Counted from the first letter of the stretch, positions 9,056-17,935 are shown. The stretch: DNA of 64,000 nucleotides from Geothrix sp. PMB-07 (GCF_030758935.1 NZ_CP132333.1:248001-312000); one strand, 5' to 3'. Numbers and translations: made by a program. Notes: a model not told the origin generated them from the letters alone.

Positions 9056-9870
9056 TGTACCTGCCATAGAGGTTGTTCATCCGGACTGAGCTGGGAGGCT
9101 GTTGTTGCGACGCAGCAGCCTTCGAGGAGACAGCCCGGATGAACCTTCACAGTTCAGCAAAGACATGCCCATTTAGTTGAGGGGTTTTGGTCCGGAGGGT
9201 CCGTCGGCTTGGTTGGACGGTCAAACAGGCGGCCCAGGCCGCGGGCATCAGCGTTCGGACGGCCTACAAGTGGCTGGCCCGGCGGTTCGGGATGCCCCGA
9301 TCCACCGTGGGCCTCATCCTTCGCCGAAAGGGACTCTCCCGGTGGTCGGCGCTGGAGAAAAAGGAACCACCCAGGCGCTACGAGATCGCCGAGCCAGTCG
9401 GCCTCCTTCACCTCGACATCAAGAAGCTTGAGAGGATCCAGGGCGTGGGACACCGGATCCATGGCGACCGTCGCACCCGCCAGCGGGGCATTGGCTGGGA
9501 GCATTTGCACATCGCCATCAATGCCCATTCTCGAAGCAGCTACGACGAAGTGCTCCCGGACGAAAGGAAGGAGACCACGGCCGCCTTTCTCCAGAGGGCG
9601 CTTTTCCACTACGCCAGCCAGGGCGTCCAGGAGTTTATCACTCCTCACACTCCCGAGCATAATGGTCTCTGCGAACGCATCATCCGCACGCTCAAAGAAC
9701 AGGCATCCACCATTACCGCTTCGAATCCATCCAGCACGCTTCCCGCGTCGTTGGCGACTGGACTCACTTCTATAACCACGGGCGGCCTCACCAAGCCCCC
9801 GGCATGAAGACGCCTCGACAAACCTACCTGCTTAACCAGCAACCTTGAGCAGTTTTTGATGGGTCAGTAC
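9056..9870 (+). mobile_element. Chimeric IS remnant: IS481-type left part joined to IS3-type right part
   Basis: The left end at 9056-9079 matches the terminal repeat of the IS481 copy at 10680 (TGT...GCC...AGGTTGTTCA) and sits directly after a CTAG (9051-9054). From 9139 the leader ATGAACCTTCACnGTnnAGC also matches that copy. Around 9630-9640 the coding sequence switches from IS481-type (HIAINAHSRSSYDEVLPDE) to an IS3-type OrfB C terminus (ITPHTPEHNGLCERIIRTLK). The right edge near 9870 is estimated from the IS3-like end after the OrfB stop; no right IS481 terminus is present. Confidence 0.75.
9139..9848 (+). pseudogene. Fused IS481/IS3 transposase remnant
   Basis: The best reading starts in IS481 sequence: helix-turn-helix VKQAAQAAGISVRTAYKWLARR, then LLHLDIKKL with the first catalytic Asp. 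It then jumps near 9635 to an IS3 OrfB tail. The second catalytic Asp region of the IS481 protein is missing. Within the IS3 part a one-base loss near 9703 shifts frame. The continuation HYRFESIQHASRVVGDW and FYNHGRPHQA is readable only in another frame and ends at a TGA at 9846-9848. The N-terminal IS481 part is also shortened after the leader. It cannot encode a working transposase. Confidence 0.8.
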
Positions 9871-10033
9871 ATCTCCAGCCTGACCCACCCGCATAATGTG
9901 AGGACCTATCCTGAATGGGCCCACCCGCTCCCAAGTCCGATAACACTTGCCAAACGCCCCCCGGGAAAGGTCAGAATTGCCACATCTGAACTGCAACTGA
10001 AAACCCGGGCAAATCACTGCTGAGGTTATCCAA

Positions 10034-10573
10034 TTACGATTGACTACGGTTATATTGAATACGACTTTGAATGGCGAAGGTTTTCCCGTCCTGTGAAGTT
10101 TCAACAATCTCTACAAAGGCATTCGGAGAGATAACTTCTATAGTTTCCCTTACCTTCCATGTTACAGAAACACCTGTTGGCGGTTCCATCTCAAAAACAA
10201 GCTTAGCTGGTACGCTATGTGTTTTGGAAAGAGTGAATACACCAGTTCGATAAATTTGGTCATCCTGCCGAAACAATCGAATGTTACCAGTTCGATCTTT
10301 CGCAAAGAAACTAGCCTGAGTTGTTACAGAACCGTTGGGATAGAGAGCCTGTGGAGGAAAATTGTAGGTACTTTGTTCCTGTAAATACTCACCACTAAGA
10401 ATTAATCGATAGCGGCGGATCACTGAACCTTTTCCTTGATCCCCTTGGATGGACCCACGCCATTCACCGAGGAGGAATTGAACCTGAGACCATCGCGCAC
10501 TTGCCGATTGTTGACATAGTGCAAAGGGTGCAAATCCGACGATGCAAAGCAGTGATTGAGTAAATTTCATCAT
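10034..10573 (-). CDS. Secreted lipocalin-like (DUF1579-like) protein, function unknown
   Basis: A protein of about 179 residues with a signal peptide (MMKFTQSLLCIVGFAPFALC) followed by FLLGEWRGSIQG, the opening typical of small beta-barrel families such as DUF1579 and nitrobindin-like proteins. The ATG at 10573 follows GAGGG by 4 bases; the next codon is also ATG. The gene is clearly AT-richer than its neighbours and lies between two insertion sequences, which suggests acquisition with them or a relic stranded by insertions. No operon partner is visible. The family assignment rests on overall look and is tentative. Confidence 0.6.
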   Translation of the reverse strand: MMKFTQSLLCIVGFAPFALCQQSASARWSQVQFLLGEWRGSIQGDQGKGSVIRRYRLILSGEYLQEQSTYNFPPQALYPNGSVTTQASFFAKDRTGNIRLFRQDDQIYRTGVFTLSKTHSVPAKLVFEMEPPTGVSVTWKVRETIEVISPNAFVEIVETSQDGKTFAIQSRIQYNRSQS

Positions 10574-10679
10574 GACGCCCTCAATGTACACAAAAATACG
10601 ACAACTAGTCTCGGGTGGGTTGGATGCCCGATCGCTTATTTATAGTCCATCACCTATCGAAATGGAAGCGTTCACTAGC

Positions 10680-11673
10680 TGTAAGTGCCAATCAGGTTGT
10701 TCATCCGAGTTGATGTGGAAAGCTGAAAGCGCCAACCAACAGCTTTCAAAGGAACTCGAATGAACCTTCACGGTCAAGCAAAGTCCTGCCCATTCAGTCG
10801 AGCGTTATTTGTGGAACAGGTTCTATCGGAGATGACGGTGATCCAGGCATCCGAGATGGCTGGGTTCAGTGAACGGACCGGCCACAAGTGGCTCAAACGC
10901 TTTCGGGAAGAGGAAAAACCGGGCCTTCGGGATCGCAGCAGCCAGCCCAGGCAACTGGCCCGAAGCCACGAGCTTGGCCTCGTCGTTGAGGCCGTAGGAA
11001 GGCTCCATGTCCGTGAGTCAATGGCGAACGGGAGTTGCCAGATCCACCTTGGGCTTCTGGCTCTGGAAGGCCGGGATTTCGCGGCCCTCTGCTCTGCAAG
11101 TAAAAGAACCGCCGAACCGATATGGGCACGGAGCCCCAGGCGACTTGCTGCACCTCGACACGAGAAACTCGCCAGATCTCATGAGGTAGGCCATCGCGCC
11201 ACGGGTATTCGCCACGGCAAGAACCGGAAGGCAGGCTATCAGGTGCTTCCTGTCTGCAACGACGACCACTCGCGGGCCTGCTACATGGAGGTTCTCCCGG
11301 ACGAGAAGAAGGGCACGGAGGTCGCATTCCTCCTGAGGGCGCTTTTACATGCCCAGGCCCAAGGCGTCCCGGTCCGCAAGCTGCTGACGGACAATGATTC
11401 GCCCAACCATTCCAAGGAATTCAAGGCCATGCGAGAGGCCTTTGGCCTCAAGCACGCCCGCACCCAACCATGCCGCCCGGGAACCAACGGCAAGGCCGAG
11501 CGTCTCATCCAGACTGCTCTGCGTGACTGGGCATACGGCTCCACTTGGCAGAGTTCAGACGGAAGAAGCCAGGCGGTTAGCGCCTGGCTCCACTCCTACA
11601 ATCACCATAGGCCCCACTCGGCCATAGGTGGTCAGCCCCGTCACTAGGCTGAACAACCTCGTTGGCACCGACA
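10680..11673 (+). mobile_element. IS481-family insertion sequence, 994 bp
   Basis: The terminal inverted repeats are 10680-10703 and 11650-11673; 20 of 24 positions match and the inner ten (AGGTTGTTCA) are identical. Both ends are flanked by CTAG (10675-10678 and 11675-11678), the core of the NCTAGN target known for Bordetella IS481. The outer bases of the six-base target differ between the two sides (ACTAGC versus TCTAGG), so a simple six-base duplication is not preserved. One transposase gene fills the element but its interior is frame-damaged. Confidence 0.88.
10760..11647 (+). pseudogene. IS481-family transposase with two compensating frameshifts
   Basis: The 295-codon frame stays open, but residues from about 78 to 142 are not transposase-like. 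In the +1 frame the same DNA (about 11007-11185) gives the expected IS481 sequence, including PSALQVKEPPNRYG and PGDLLHLDTR with the first catalytic Asp. Outside this block the annotated frame gives the HTH (VIQASEMAGFSERTGHKWLK), LLTDNDSP with the second Asp, and RPGTNGKAERLIQ with the Glu. So one indel lies near 10990-11025 and a second near 11175-11190. The product lacks a DDE residue and should be inactive. Confidence 0.82.
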
Positions 11674-11677
11674 TCTA

Positions 11678-12538
11678 GGGCCTGTTTTCAAAGTCAAGAA
11701 AGGCAAATGGACGTAAGGGGTTGTACAAATTGCCTAACTGCGGTACCTCATGGGTATGACGTTGAGGTAGAGCGTGGCGAGAACTTTTCTGACTGAACGA
11801 ATGTGGGCCAGGCTAGAGCCTCTGCTGCCGAGCGAGCAGGGTGGAATGGGGCGCCCTCGCCTGGACAATCGCCCCATCGTTGAAGCGATCCTCTGGAAGC
11901 ACAGAACGGGAGCGCCCTGGAGAGATTTGCCTGAATCCTTCGGACCTTGGAACACGGTCTTCACGCGCTTCAATCGGTGGAATCGGAGCGGAGTCTGGCA
12001 GCGGGTCCTCGAAGCCCTTCGAGGTGAAGCGGATTGCGAATGGGTCATGGTCGACGGAACCGTTATCCGCGCCCATCAGCATGCGGCTGGTGCAAAAGGG
12101 GGACCTACATCCAAGGGCTTGGCCGCTCGCGCGGCGGTTTCTCGACCAAAGTCCACCTGATCGGGGATGCCCACGGCAACCCCGTCGATTTCGTGCTGAC
12201 ACCAGGCCAGTCGCACGAGAGCAAGCAACTCGGAAGCCTATTAATGGGCCGGGAGGCCGGGGCTGTTCTCGGTGATCGTGCCTACGACGGAAAGTCCTGC
12301 CGGGATCAGATCGCGTCTATTGGAGCAGAGGCAGTTGTTCCACCTCATCCATGCAGGAAGGATCCAGCCGCCTTCGATAAGCATTTCTACAAGGCCCGCC
12401 ACGCCGTCGAGAACCTGTTCGCGAAGCTCAAACAATACCGAAGCCTCGCTACCCGTTACGACAAAACCATGCGCAACTACAGCGCCATGGTCGCCATTGC
12501 CTGTGTCCTTACCTGGCTCCGACTTTGAAAACACACCC
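11678..12538 (+). mobile_element. IS5-family (IS427-like) insertion sequence, about 861 bp
   Basis: The ends are inverted repeats: the left begins GGGCCTGTTTTCAAAGTC and the right, read in reverse, GGGTGTGTTTTCAAAGTC. The element is flanked by TA on each side, or equally by CTAG at 11675-11678 and 12538-12541 depending on where the ends are drawn. The left CTAG is also the right flank of the IS481 copy. Two overlapping transposase frames lie inside. Confidence 0.9.
11774..12528 (+). CDS. IS5-family transposase made from two overlapping frames (-1 frameshift)
   Basis: The first frame (11774-12160, GTG start) encodes the N-terminal part (WARLEPLLPSEQ, GAPWRDLPESFGPWNTV, VMVDGTVIRAHQHAAGA with the first Asp). 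The second frame (ending at 12528) supplies GRSRGGFSTKVHLIGDAHG, VLGDRAYDGKSCR with the second Asp, and the C-terminal ARHAVENLFAKLKQYR with the Glu. The frames overlap at AAAAGGGGG in the codons after HAAGA, a slippery run of the kind IS427-like elements use for programmed -1 frameshifting. The fused product would be about 250 residues, so the element looks potentially active. Confidence 0.88.
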
Positions 12539-12560
12539 TAGCTCTTTGACCATTGACGAG

Positions 12561-12602
12561 GCCCTAAAAGACGAGGCCCGAAAGGGCCTCGTCTTTTAGG
12601 GC
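12561..12602 (-). terminator. Perfect 19-bp hairpin terminator after second TonB receptor
   Basis: The arms 12561-12579 and 12584-12602 are fully complementary around a GAAA tetraloop, with a T run at the end of the arm on either strand. It lies 16 bp beyond the receptor stop and 20 bp from the right end of the IS5 element, so the insertion just missed it. Confidence 0.9.
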
Positions 12603-12618
12603 AACAATGTTTTGGGAT

Positions 12619-15477
12619 TCAGAAGCGGAATCCCACGGCGAGATTAAGTGCGCGAGCAGCAATGTAATTAGACGAGGAAGTTGCCTTGCCGAAAGAACTG
12701 CTACCCGCCTTAAAGGGCAAGGTGTAGTTGGTTGCGTAGCTGGAATTGGCAGCCGTGGCCTGAGTGAGGGTGTATGTACCCCCAGTCGTGTTCCAATTCA
12801 GCAGTTCCTGAGTGTTGAAGAAATTGGTGATGTTTAGACGTGCGAAGGCGGAAAGCTTGTTATACACCGGGTAGTCATATGAAATCTGGACATCCGTGCG
12901 GTAGGTTTCCGGGAAATGGAAAGTTCCGCGGCCATCCGTGTAGTTTGTGAAAGTTCCGGAATAATAGCTGGGAGCTCCAGCGGGATTCGCCAGAGAAGGC
13001 GACGTGACCGTCTTCGAGTAGGGGGCTCCACTGGTGTAGAACTGCAAAGCGGACAGGGAGAAATGACCCTTGCCCAGGGCCGTCTTGTAGGTCATGTTGC
13101 CAATGAACTGAATCGGCTGATCCGCTGCAAGGACGCCGTATGGGTTCAGGCGTTCCGAGGGGATGTTTGTGGGCCCGTAATTATTTGTCTGAGCGGATGC
13201 ACCGGCCTGGCCGCCTTCAAAATTACCCTTCAGGGAGCTGAAGGTAAGGTTGAACCCGTAGCTGAAACTGGAATTCAGCACGCGCTGATAGGTGGTTTCA
13301 ACGCTCCAATAATCGCGGGTGAGGGTGGGATCATTTTTATTGGTAATGGTGGCCTGCCCAGAAACAGGATCGCCGGCCGTGTAGAAGTCATCAACAAATC
13401 GGTCCCACTTGCGCTTTGAGAAGGCGATGCTCCAAACCGTTCCCTCCAAGTCGTCGTGTCGGAGGCTGGCGATGTGCTCGCGCATCCGAGGGGTTTTGAG
13501 ATTGGGGTCCGTCTTGAAATACGGACGGAACAGGCTTGGGTCGGAAGCGAAGAAGGGTGTGTTCGACCAGCTGGCGCGCAGCAGTGGATCGCCACCGAGA
13601 TATGCGTATTTGTATTCGGCGGGGTTGCCAACGACCGAGGAACTATCGGTGGCGCCTTGCACGACCTGTCCGACATAAACGCTGTAGTTGTAAGAAACAA
13701 CCCAGCGATTGTCACCGTAAATGTCATAGGTCGCCGAGAGGCGAGGCGAAAGATCCTTGAAGTCGAAATTGTTTACGCCCAAATCGTTCTGCGACTTGAA
13801 GGTGTCCAGGCGCAAGCCGAGGTTGAATGCCCAATTTTTGTTAACCTTCCACTTATCGTTAATGAAGTACCCATCGATCCGGTTTTTGGTGGTGGCGCCA
13901 AAGACCGGTACCCAGACATCCAGGAAAGTCTGGCCGCCGGTGGTGTCGTTCGGGGTCAGAGCTCGATTCGAGATGGCCGTGCTGTGGTTGTTTGGGTCAA
14001 CGAAGCCGTTGAAATAGATGAACGTGTTGGTGGGGCTCTGAGAGTTGGCAGCGTTGTGCTGCGACTCAAACAACTGAGCGCCTACCTTGATCTCGTGCGA
14101 ACCGGCGGCTTCTAGGAAATAGGTTGCATCGATGTTGGCGGTGCGAATGGGTCTGGAGTCGGAATCGCTACCGAAGAAACCATTGTCAAACATGGTGCCC
14201 GACTGGGTATCGATCCAGGGGATAGCCTTGCCGCCCTGGCCACCACTGCCAGGGCCACCCAGGGATTCCTTCTTATGATTGAACCGGGCATTCAGGTAAA
14301 GAGAGGGAGTTATCTGGCCAAGGTAGCCAAAAGTGACATAGCTGAACGTATCATTCTGAGATGATAGAACCTCTGTACCGCTGCTGCCGCCCGCAAAAGT
14401 TGTGGCGTAGTCGACGTTCTTGCGCTTAGATTCGGTCTTATTATACTGCCAGAAGACCTTGTGATCAGTGCTGATCTGCCAATCCAGCTTGATATCCTTG
14501 CGCTCTTCAACGCGGGTGGCGAAGAATGACTTATTGATGCCATCGCCGGCACCATCAACACCAGTGGTCGCATTAGGTGTGGAAGTCATCGGGGAAGTGG
14601 TGCGATAGCCGACCACGAAGAAGATGCGATCCTTGAGGACCGGACCGGAAACCACATATTGCTGAACCGTACTGTTGGCTCCGGCCAAGGGCTTCTGGAG
14701 AGGGGCAAGGGCATTCCACTTGCCAGGGTTGGTGATATCCCAACGGAACACACCAGAGAATTCATTGGTGCCGGACTTGGTTGTGGTATTAACCACACCA
14801 CCCGTGAACCGACCATATTCAGCGGAGGCGCCACCCGTGACGACTTGGACTTCTTCCAGCATTTCTTCGTTGAGGCGAACAGAAGGGCCGCCGGTCACGG
14901 GATCCATGACGTCCGCGCCATCAACCAGGAATTGAACCTGGGTGGCCTGGGATCCACGGATGGTGATGCCGTTGCTATCGCTGCTAACGCCTGGGGTTAA
15001 AGAGGCGATAGCCCTAATCTCTCGGTTGTTGATAGGAAGCGAGTTGACGCTTTCCAAAGCGAAGTTCTGACCAGTTTTGGTATCTCCAGGTTCGGCGACG
15101 GCCGTGGCGGCCGTGACAACCACCGTTGCGCCGGTTTCCTGGATGGGCTTCAGAACTACATCGTAGGCGGCTGCTTTATCGATGTTGATACGGAGCAGGA
15201 TGCTTGCCGACACATGGTTGGGGGCGGAAATGACCAGTTTCGCGTCATTCGGAGGAAGCTGCTGAAAGCGGAAGGAGCCATTGAGATCGCTGACGGTCTG
15301 CTTATCGCCTTGAGGGGTCTTAAGGACGATTGTGGCGCCGGGAATAAACTTTCCGGTGGCTGAATCCTTGACGGTTCCGATCACCGATCCTGTCTGGACG
15401 CCCTGAGCGACGAGCATCAGACCGCCTGAGGCAAGGAGCGCCGTGAGTCGGCCAAGCCGGTGGTTCAAAAGATGCAT
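12619..15477 (-). CDS. TonB-dependent receptor with carboxypeptidase-regulatory-like domain (Oar-like), copy 2
   Basis: A 952-residue outer-membrane receptor built like copy 1. It has a signal peptide (MHLLNHRLGRLTALLASGGLMLVAQ), a regulatory-like beta domain (GSVIGTVKDSATGKFIPGA), and a plug with LPINNREIRAIASLTPGVS and VQFLVDGADVMDP. The barrel ends NLAVGFRF. The ATG at 15477 has GGAGG 6 bases upstream, which decides it over the longer open frame to 15540. The protein is only distantly similar to copy 1, so these are separate receptors, not a recent duplication. The 261 bp upstream (15478-15738) probably carry its promoter; I see nothing else there. Confidence 0.92.
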   Translation of the reverse strand: MHLLNHRLGRLTALLASGGLMLVAQGVQTGSVIGTVKDSATGKFIPGATIVLKTPQGDKQTVSDLNGSFRFQQLPPNDAKLVISAPNHVSASILLRINIDKAAAYDVVLKPIQETGATVVVTAATAVAEPGDTKTGQNFALESVNSLPINNREIRAIASLTPGVSSDSNGITIRGSQATQVQFLVDGADVMDPVTGGPSVRLNEEMLEEVQVVTGGASAEYGRFTGGVVNTTTKSGTNEFSGVFRWDITNPGKWNALAPLQKPLAGANSTVQQYVVSGPVLKDRIFFVVGYRTTSPMTSTPNATTGVDGAGDGINKSFFATRVEERKDIKLDWQISTDHKVFWQYNKTESKRKNVDYATTFAGGSSGTEVLSSQNDTFSYVTFGYLGQITPSLYLNARFNHKKESLGGPGSGGQGGKAIPWIDTQSGTMFDNGFFGSDSDSRPIRTANIDATYFLEAAGSHEIKVGAQLFESQHNAANSQSPTNTFIYFNGFVDPNNHSTAISNRALTPNDTTGGQTFLDVWVPVFGATTKNRIDGYFINDKWKVNKNWAFNLGLRLDTFKSQNDLGVNNFDFKDLSPRLSATYDIYGDNRWVVSYNYSVYVGQVVQGATDSSSVVGNPAEYKYAYLGGDPLLRASWSNTPFFASDPSLFRPYFKTDPNLKTPRMREHIASLRHDDLEGTVWSIAFSKRKWDRFVDDFYTAGDPVSGQATITNKNDPTLTRDYWSVETTYQRVLNSSFSYGFNLTFSSLKGNFEGGQAGASAQTNNYGPTNIPSERLNPYGVLAADQPIQFIGNMTYKTALGKGHFSLSALQFYTSGAPYSKTVTSPSLANPAGAPSYYSGTFTNYTDGRGTFHFPETYRTDVQISYDYPVYNKLSAFARLNITNFFNTQELLNWNTTGGTYTLTQATAANSSYATNYTLPFKAGSSSFGKATSSSNYIAARALNLAVGFRF

Positions 15478-15738
15478 AGCATCCTCCAAAATGAAAATCG
15501 GGACGTATTTGGGGGGTCCCGAGGGGGGGAAGAAAACCACTCCGCATCACAACTGAAAGTTGCGCCCAGTCCACGATGGATTGGGCGGCTACCAAGAGTT
15601 AAGTGATGGGAGGCAGAAAAGAGCAAGAGTACAGGTGAGTAACCTTAGCAGGTTCGGCGGACAAACCAGGAGAAAATGTGAACCCTAGGGAACTCTAGAT
15701 TCCAATCCGGCATCTAGCTAAGTTGTAAATCACAAGGC

Positions 15739-17043
15739 CTACTGGATAATATGGCTCAATAGATATGGGGTGATAGGCGGTGCAGTCTCAGTGAGTTGAA
15801 GGGTGTCAAGGTATAAACGGGAAAAAATGTTGTCGGCAGCCTTTGCGTAGACTCGAAAAACAACATCTCCCATCCGCACGTATTTCCCGACCTGAGCCAT
15901 AACCCGAATGCCCACACCAAGATCGAGCACATCGTTCTGGTTTTTCCGGCCTGCACCTAATTCCATGGCAAGCAGGCCCAGGCCCCGGCCGTCGATGGCG
16001 GTGATGTAACCATCGCGGTCGGCCAGGATGTCGACCACTTTCCCAGCCTGGGGCAGCAGGCTGAAATCGTCCAGTGCGCGCACATCACCACCGTTGAGGG
16101 CGACGAAGCGGCGCAGCGTCTCAATGGCCGCGCCGCTTTGGATGCTGGCCTGCACCTTGGCCTGGGCCTCGGGCAGGGTTTGGGCCGCGCCGCCCATGAT
16201 CAGCATTTCGGCGGCCAGGCGGAAGCTCATCTCCGCCAGCTCGGAATCGCCATGCTCGCCGCGAAGGATTTCCACGGACTCCATCACTTCGAGTGCATTG
16301 CCAATGGCCCAGCCCAGGGGCGCGTCCATGCGGGTGATGAGCGCGCGGATCTGCATGCCGTGGGCGGTGCCCACATCGACCATGCTTTGAGCGAGGCCGC
16401 GTGCTTCTTCCAGGGTCTTCATGAACGCGGTGGGACCGCACTTCACGTCCAGCACCAGTGCGTCGGCCCCGCCGGCGAGCTTCTTGGACATGATGCTGGC
16501 CGTGATGAGGGGAATGCTTTCGACAGTGGCTGTCACATCACGAAGGGCGTATAGCTTCTTGTCGGCGGGGGCGATGTTACCGGTCTGGGCGGAATTGGCA
16601 AACCCGGTTTCCGCGAGGCTGCGGATGAATTCGGCCTCGCTCAGTTCGACCTTCAGGCCGGGAATGGCCGCGAATTTGTCCACCGTGCCGCCGGTGTGGC
16701 CGAGGCCCCGGCCGCTGAACATGGGGCAGGGCACGCCGCAGGCCGCCACAATGGGGCCCAGGATGAGGGTGGTCTTGTCCCCCACGCCGCCGGTGCTGTG
16801 CTTATCCACCTTGAGGCCGGGCACTGAGGAGAGATCCAGCCGCTTGCCCGAATCCCGCATGACCAGGGTGAGGGCGAGGGTTTCTTCGGTGCTCATGCCG
16901 CGCCAGCAGATGGCCATGAGCAGGGCGCTGCTCTGCTCATCGGGAATGCTGCCATCGGCGGCTCCCTTCACCCAGAAGGCGATCTGCTCTGGGGACAGGG
17001 CTCCGCCCAGCTTCTTGGTATAGATCAGGTCGTACATCCGCAT
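15739..17043 (-). CDS. deoA: Thymidine/pyrimidine-nucleoside phosphorylase
   Basis: Phosphorolyses thymidine or other pyrimidine nucleosides to the free base and (deoxy)ribose 1-phosphate for salvage. The 434-residue length and the signatures KHSTGGVGDKTTL and SGRGLGHTGGTVDKFAAIPG are those of the DeoA/Pdp family. Sequence alone does not separate thymidine-only (DeoA) from broad (Pdp) enzymes. The ATG at 17043 is chosen because GAGGAG lies 7 bases upstream. The gene for the membrane-anchored protein is just upstream on the same strand, 26 bp away, so the two may be cotranscribed. Cytidine deaminase, another salvage enzyme, is at the far end of the window. Confidence 0.94.
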   Translation of the reverse strand: MRMYDLIYTKKLGGALSPEQIAFWVKGAADGSIPDEQSSALLMAICWRGMSTEETLALTLVMRDSGKRLDLSSVPGLKVDKHSTGGVGDKTTLILGPIVAACGVPCPMFSGRGLGHTGGTVDKFAAIPGLKVELSEAEFIRSLAETGFANSAQTGNIAPADKKLYALRDVTATVESIPLITASIMSKKLAGGADALVLDVKCGPTAFMKTLEEARGLAQSMVDVGTAHGMQIRALITRMDAPLGWAIGNALEVMESVEILRGEHGDSELAEMSFRLAAEMLIMGGAAQTLPEAQAKVQASIQSGAAIETLRRFVALNGGDVRALDDFSLLPQAGKVVDILADRDGYITAIDGRGLGLLAMELGAGRKNQNDVLDLGVGIRVMAQVGKYVRMGDVVFRVYAKAADNIFSRLYLDTLQLTETAPPITPYLLSHIIQ

Positions 17044-17069
17044 GGGATGACTCCTCGGCAAATTGGTCT

Positions 17070-17750
17070 TCAGATGCTGCGAACGAGGTTCTCGATGGCG
17101 GACGCGTCGCCGCGGCCCTTGTAGCGGGCCTTGTAGTCGGCGAGATCCTTCAGGCCTTGCGCGCGGTCGCCCGCGAGACGGTCCACATCCACTTGGCTGG
17201 TCCAGAAGGCTTCGCCCCAGGCTTCGTCCGGCTGAGCCTTGGTGCGCAGGGGATCCAACTGGGCCCGGGCTTCCTGAACCTGCCCCAAGGCGAGGGCGCG
17301 CTGCGCGAGGCGGATTCGGCCCCAGGCGTCCTCCGCCTTGGCAGGCGCCTGACCCTTGCCATCCAGGGCCAGGCGCCAGGTGGCCAGAAGGCCTTCCGTG
17401 GCGGCCTTGCGGGAGGAGGGCGCAGCCTGGGTCAGGGCCTCGAGGCGGCCGAGGCGTTCTCGCATCCGCTTCTCCACCTCGGCCGCGGGCAGCGGCGTGA
17501 CGCCATCTCCTTCCACTTCCATTTGGAGCGCGGAAAGCGCTGCTTCATGCTTCTCGGCCACCGAGGTGCGCCAGAGGTTCCACCCGCCGAAGAGCAGGCC
17601 CAGGATCAGCAGGGAGGCGGCACCGATGAGAATGGGTTTCAGCAACCCGGCGTCCTCTTCCTGTCCCTGGCTGAACTTGGTCTGGAAATGGGCCAGGCTT
17701 TGGGCGGGTTTCTGGACTTGGATTTCGCGGATCTTATCGGGGCGGGCCAT
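17070..17750 (-). CDS. Membrane-anchored helical protein, YfgM/TPR-like, function unknown
   Basis: A protein of about 226 residues with a basic cytoplasmic N terminus and one transmembrane helix at roughly residues 39-58 (PILIGAASLLILGLLFGGWNLW). A helical C-terminal domain follows with alanine-rich repeats (WGRIRLAQRALALGQVQEARAQLD; EAFWTSQVDVDRLAGDRAQG). The single N-terminal anchor followed by helical repeats resembles YfgM-type ancillary proteins, but the family is not established. The ATG at 17750 has AGAGG upstream; the open frame extends to 17777. It probably heads a two-gene unit with the phosphorylase gene. Confidence 0.7.
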   Translation of the reverse strand: MARPDKIREIQVQKPAQSLAHFQTKFSQGQEEDAGLLKPILIGAASLLILGLLFGGWNLWRTSVAEKHEAALSALQMEVEGDGVTPLPAAEVEKRMRERLGRLEALTQAAPSSRKAATEGLLATWRLALDGKGQAPAKAEDAWGRIRLAQRALALGQVQEARAQLDPLRTKAQPDEAWGEAFWTSQVDVDRLAGDRAQGLKDLADYKARYKGRGDASAIENLVRSI

Positions 17751-17838
17751 GACGAACCTCTTCGGATGAAACATCAATCAGACCCTTGAGGATGCACCAA
17801 TCCCCTCACTTCTGGCACTTGAAAATGCGCCCCCGGCT

Positions 17839-17932
17839 GGTATCCTGATCATTCCTGCCTGGGTAGCTCAGTTGGTAGAGCAATGGATTGAAAATCCATG
17901 TGTCGGCGGTTCGATTCCGTCTCCAGGCACCA
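17839..17932 (+). repeat. Left direct repeat of the tRNA-Phe island (attL-like)
   Basis: These 94 bp recur at 22535-22628 with a single mismatch (A at 17851, C at 22547). The repeat contains the whole tRNA-Phe gene plus 18 bp upstream and stops exactly at the CCA end. Confidence 0.85.
17857..17932 (+). tRNA. tRNA-Phe (GAA), left copy
   Basis: A 76-base cloverleaf with encoded CCA. The acceptor GCCTGG pairs with CCAGGC, the D arm is AGCTCAGTTGGTAGAGC, the anticodon loop TTGAAAA carries GAA, and the T arm is GGTTCGATTCC. It is identical to the copy at 22553. A hairpin terminator follows directly. Confidence 0.97.
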
Positions 17933-17935
17933 GTG

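Noticed and set aside
9056-12541. CRISPR array or other regularly spaced repeats
   Set aside because: The only repeats here are IS ends and CTAG targets; no regular direct-repeat/spacer pattern is visible anywhere in the window.
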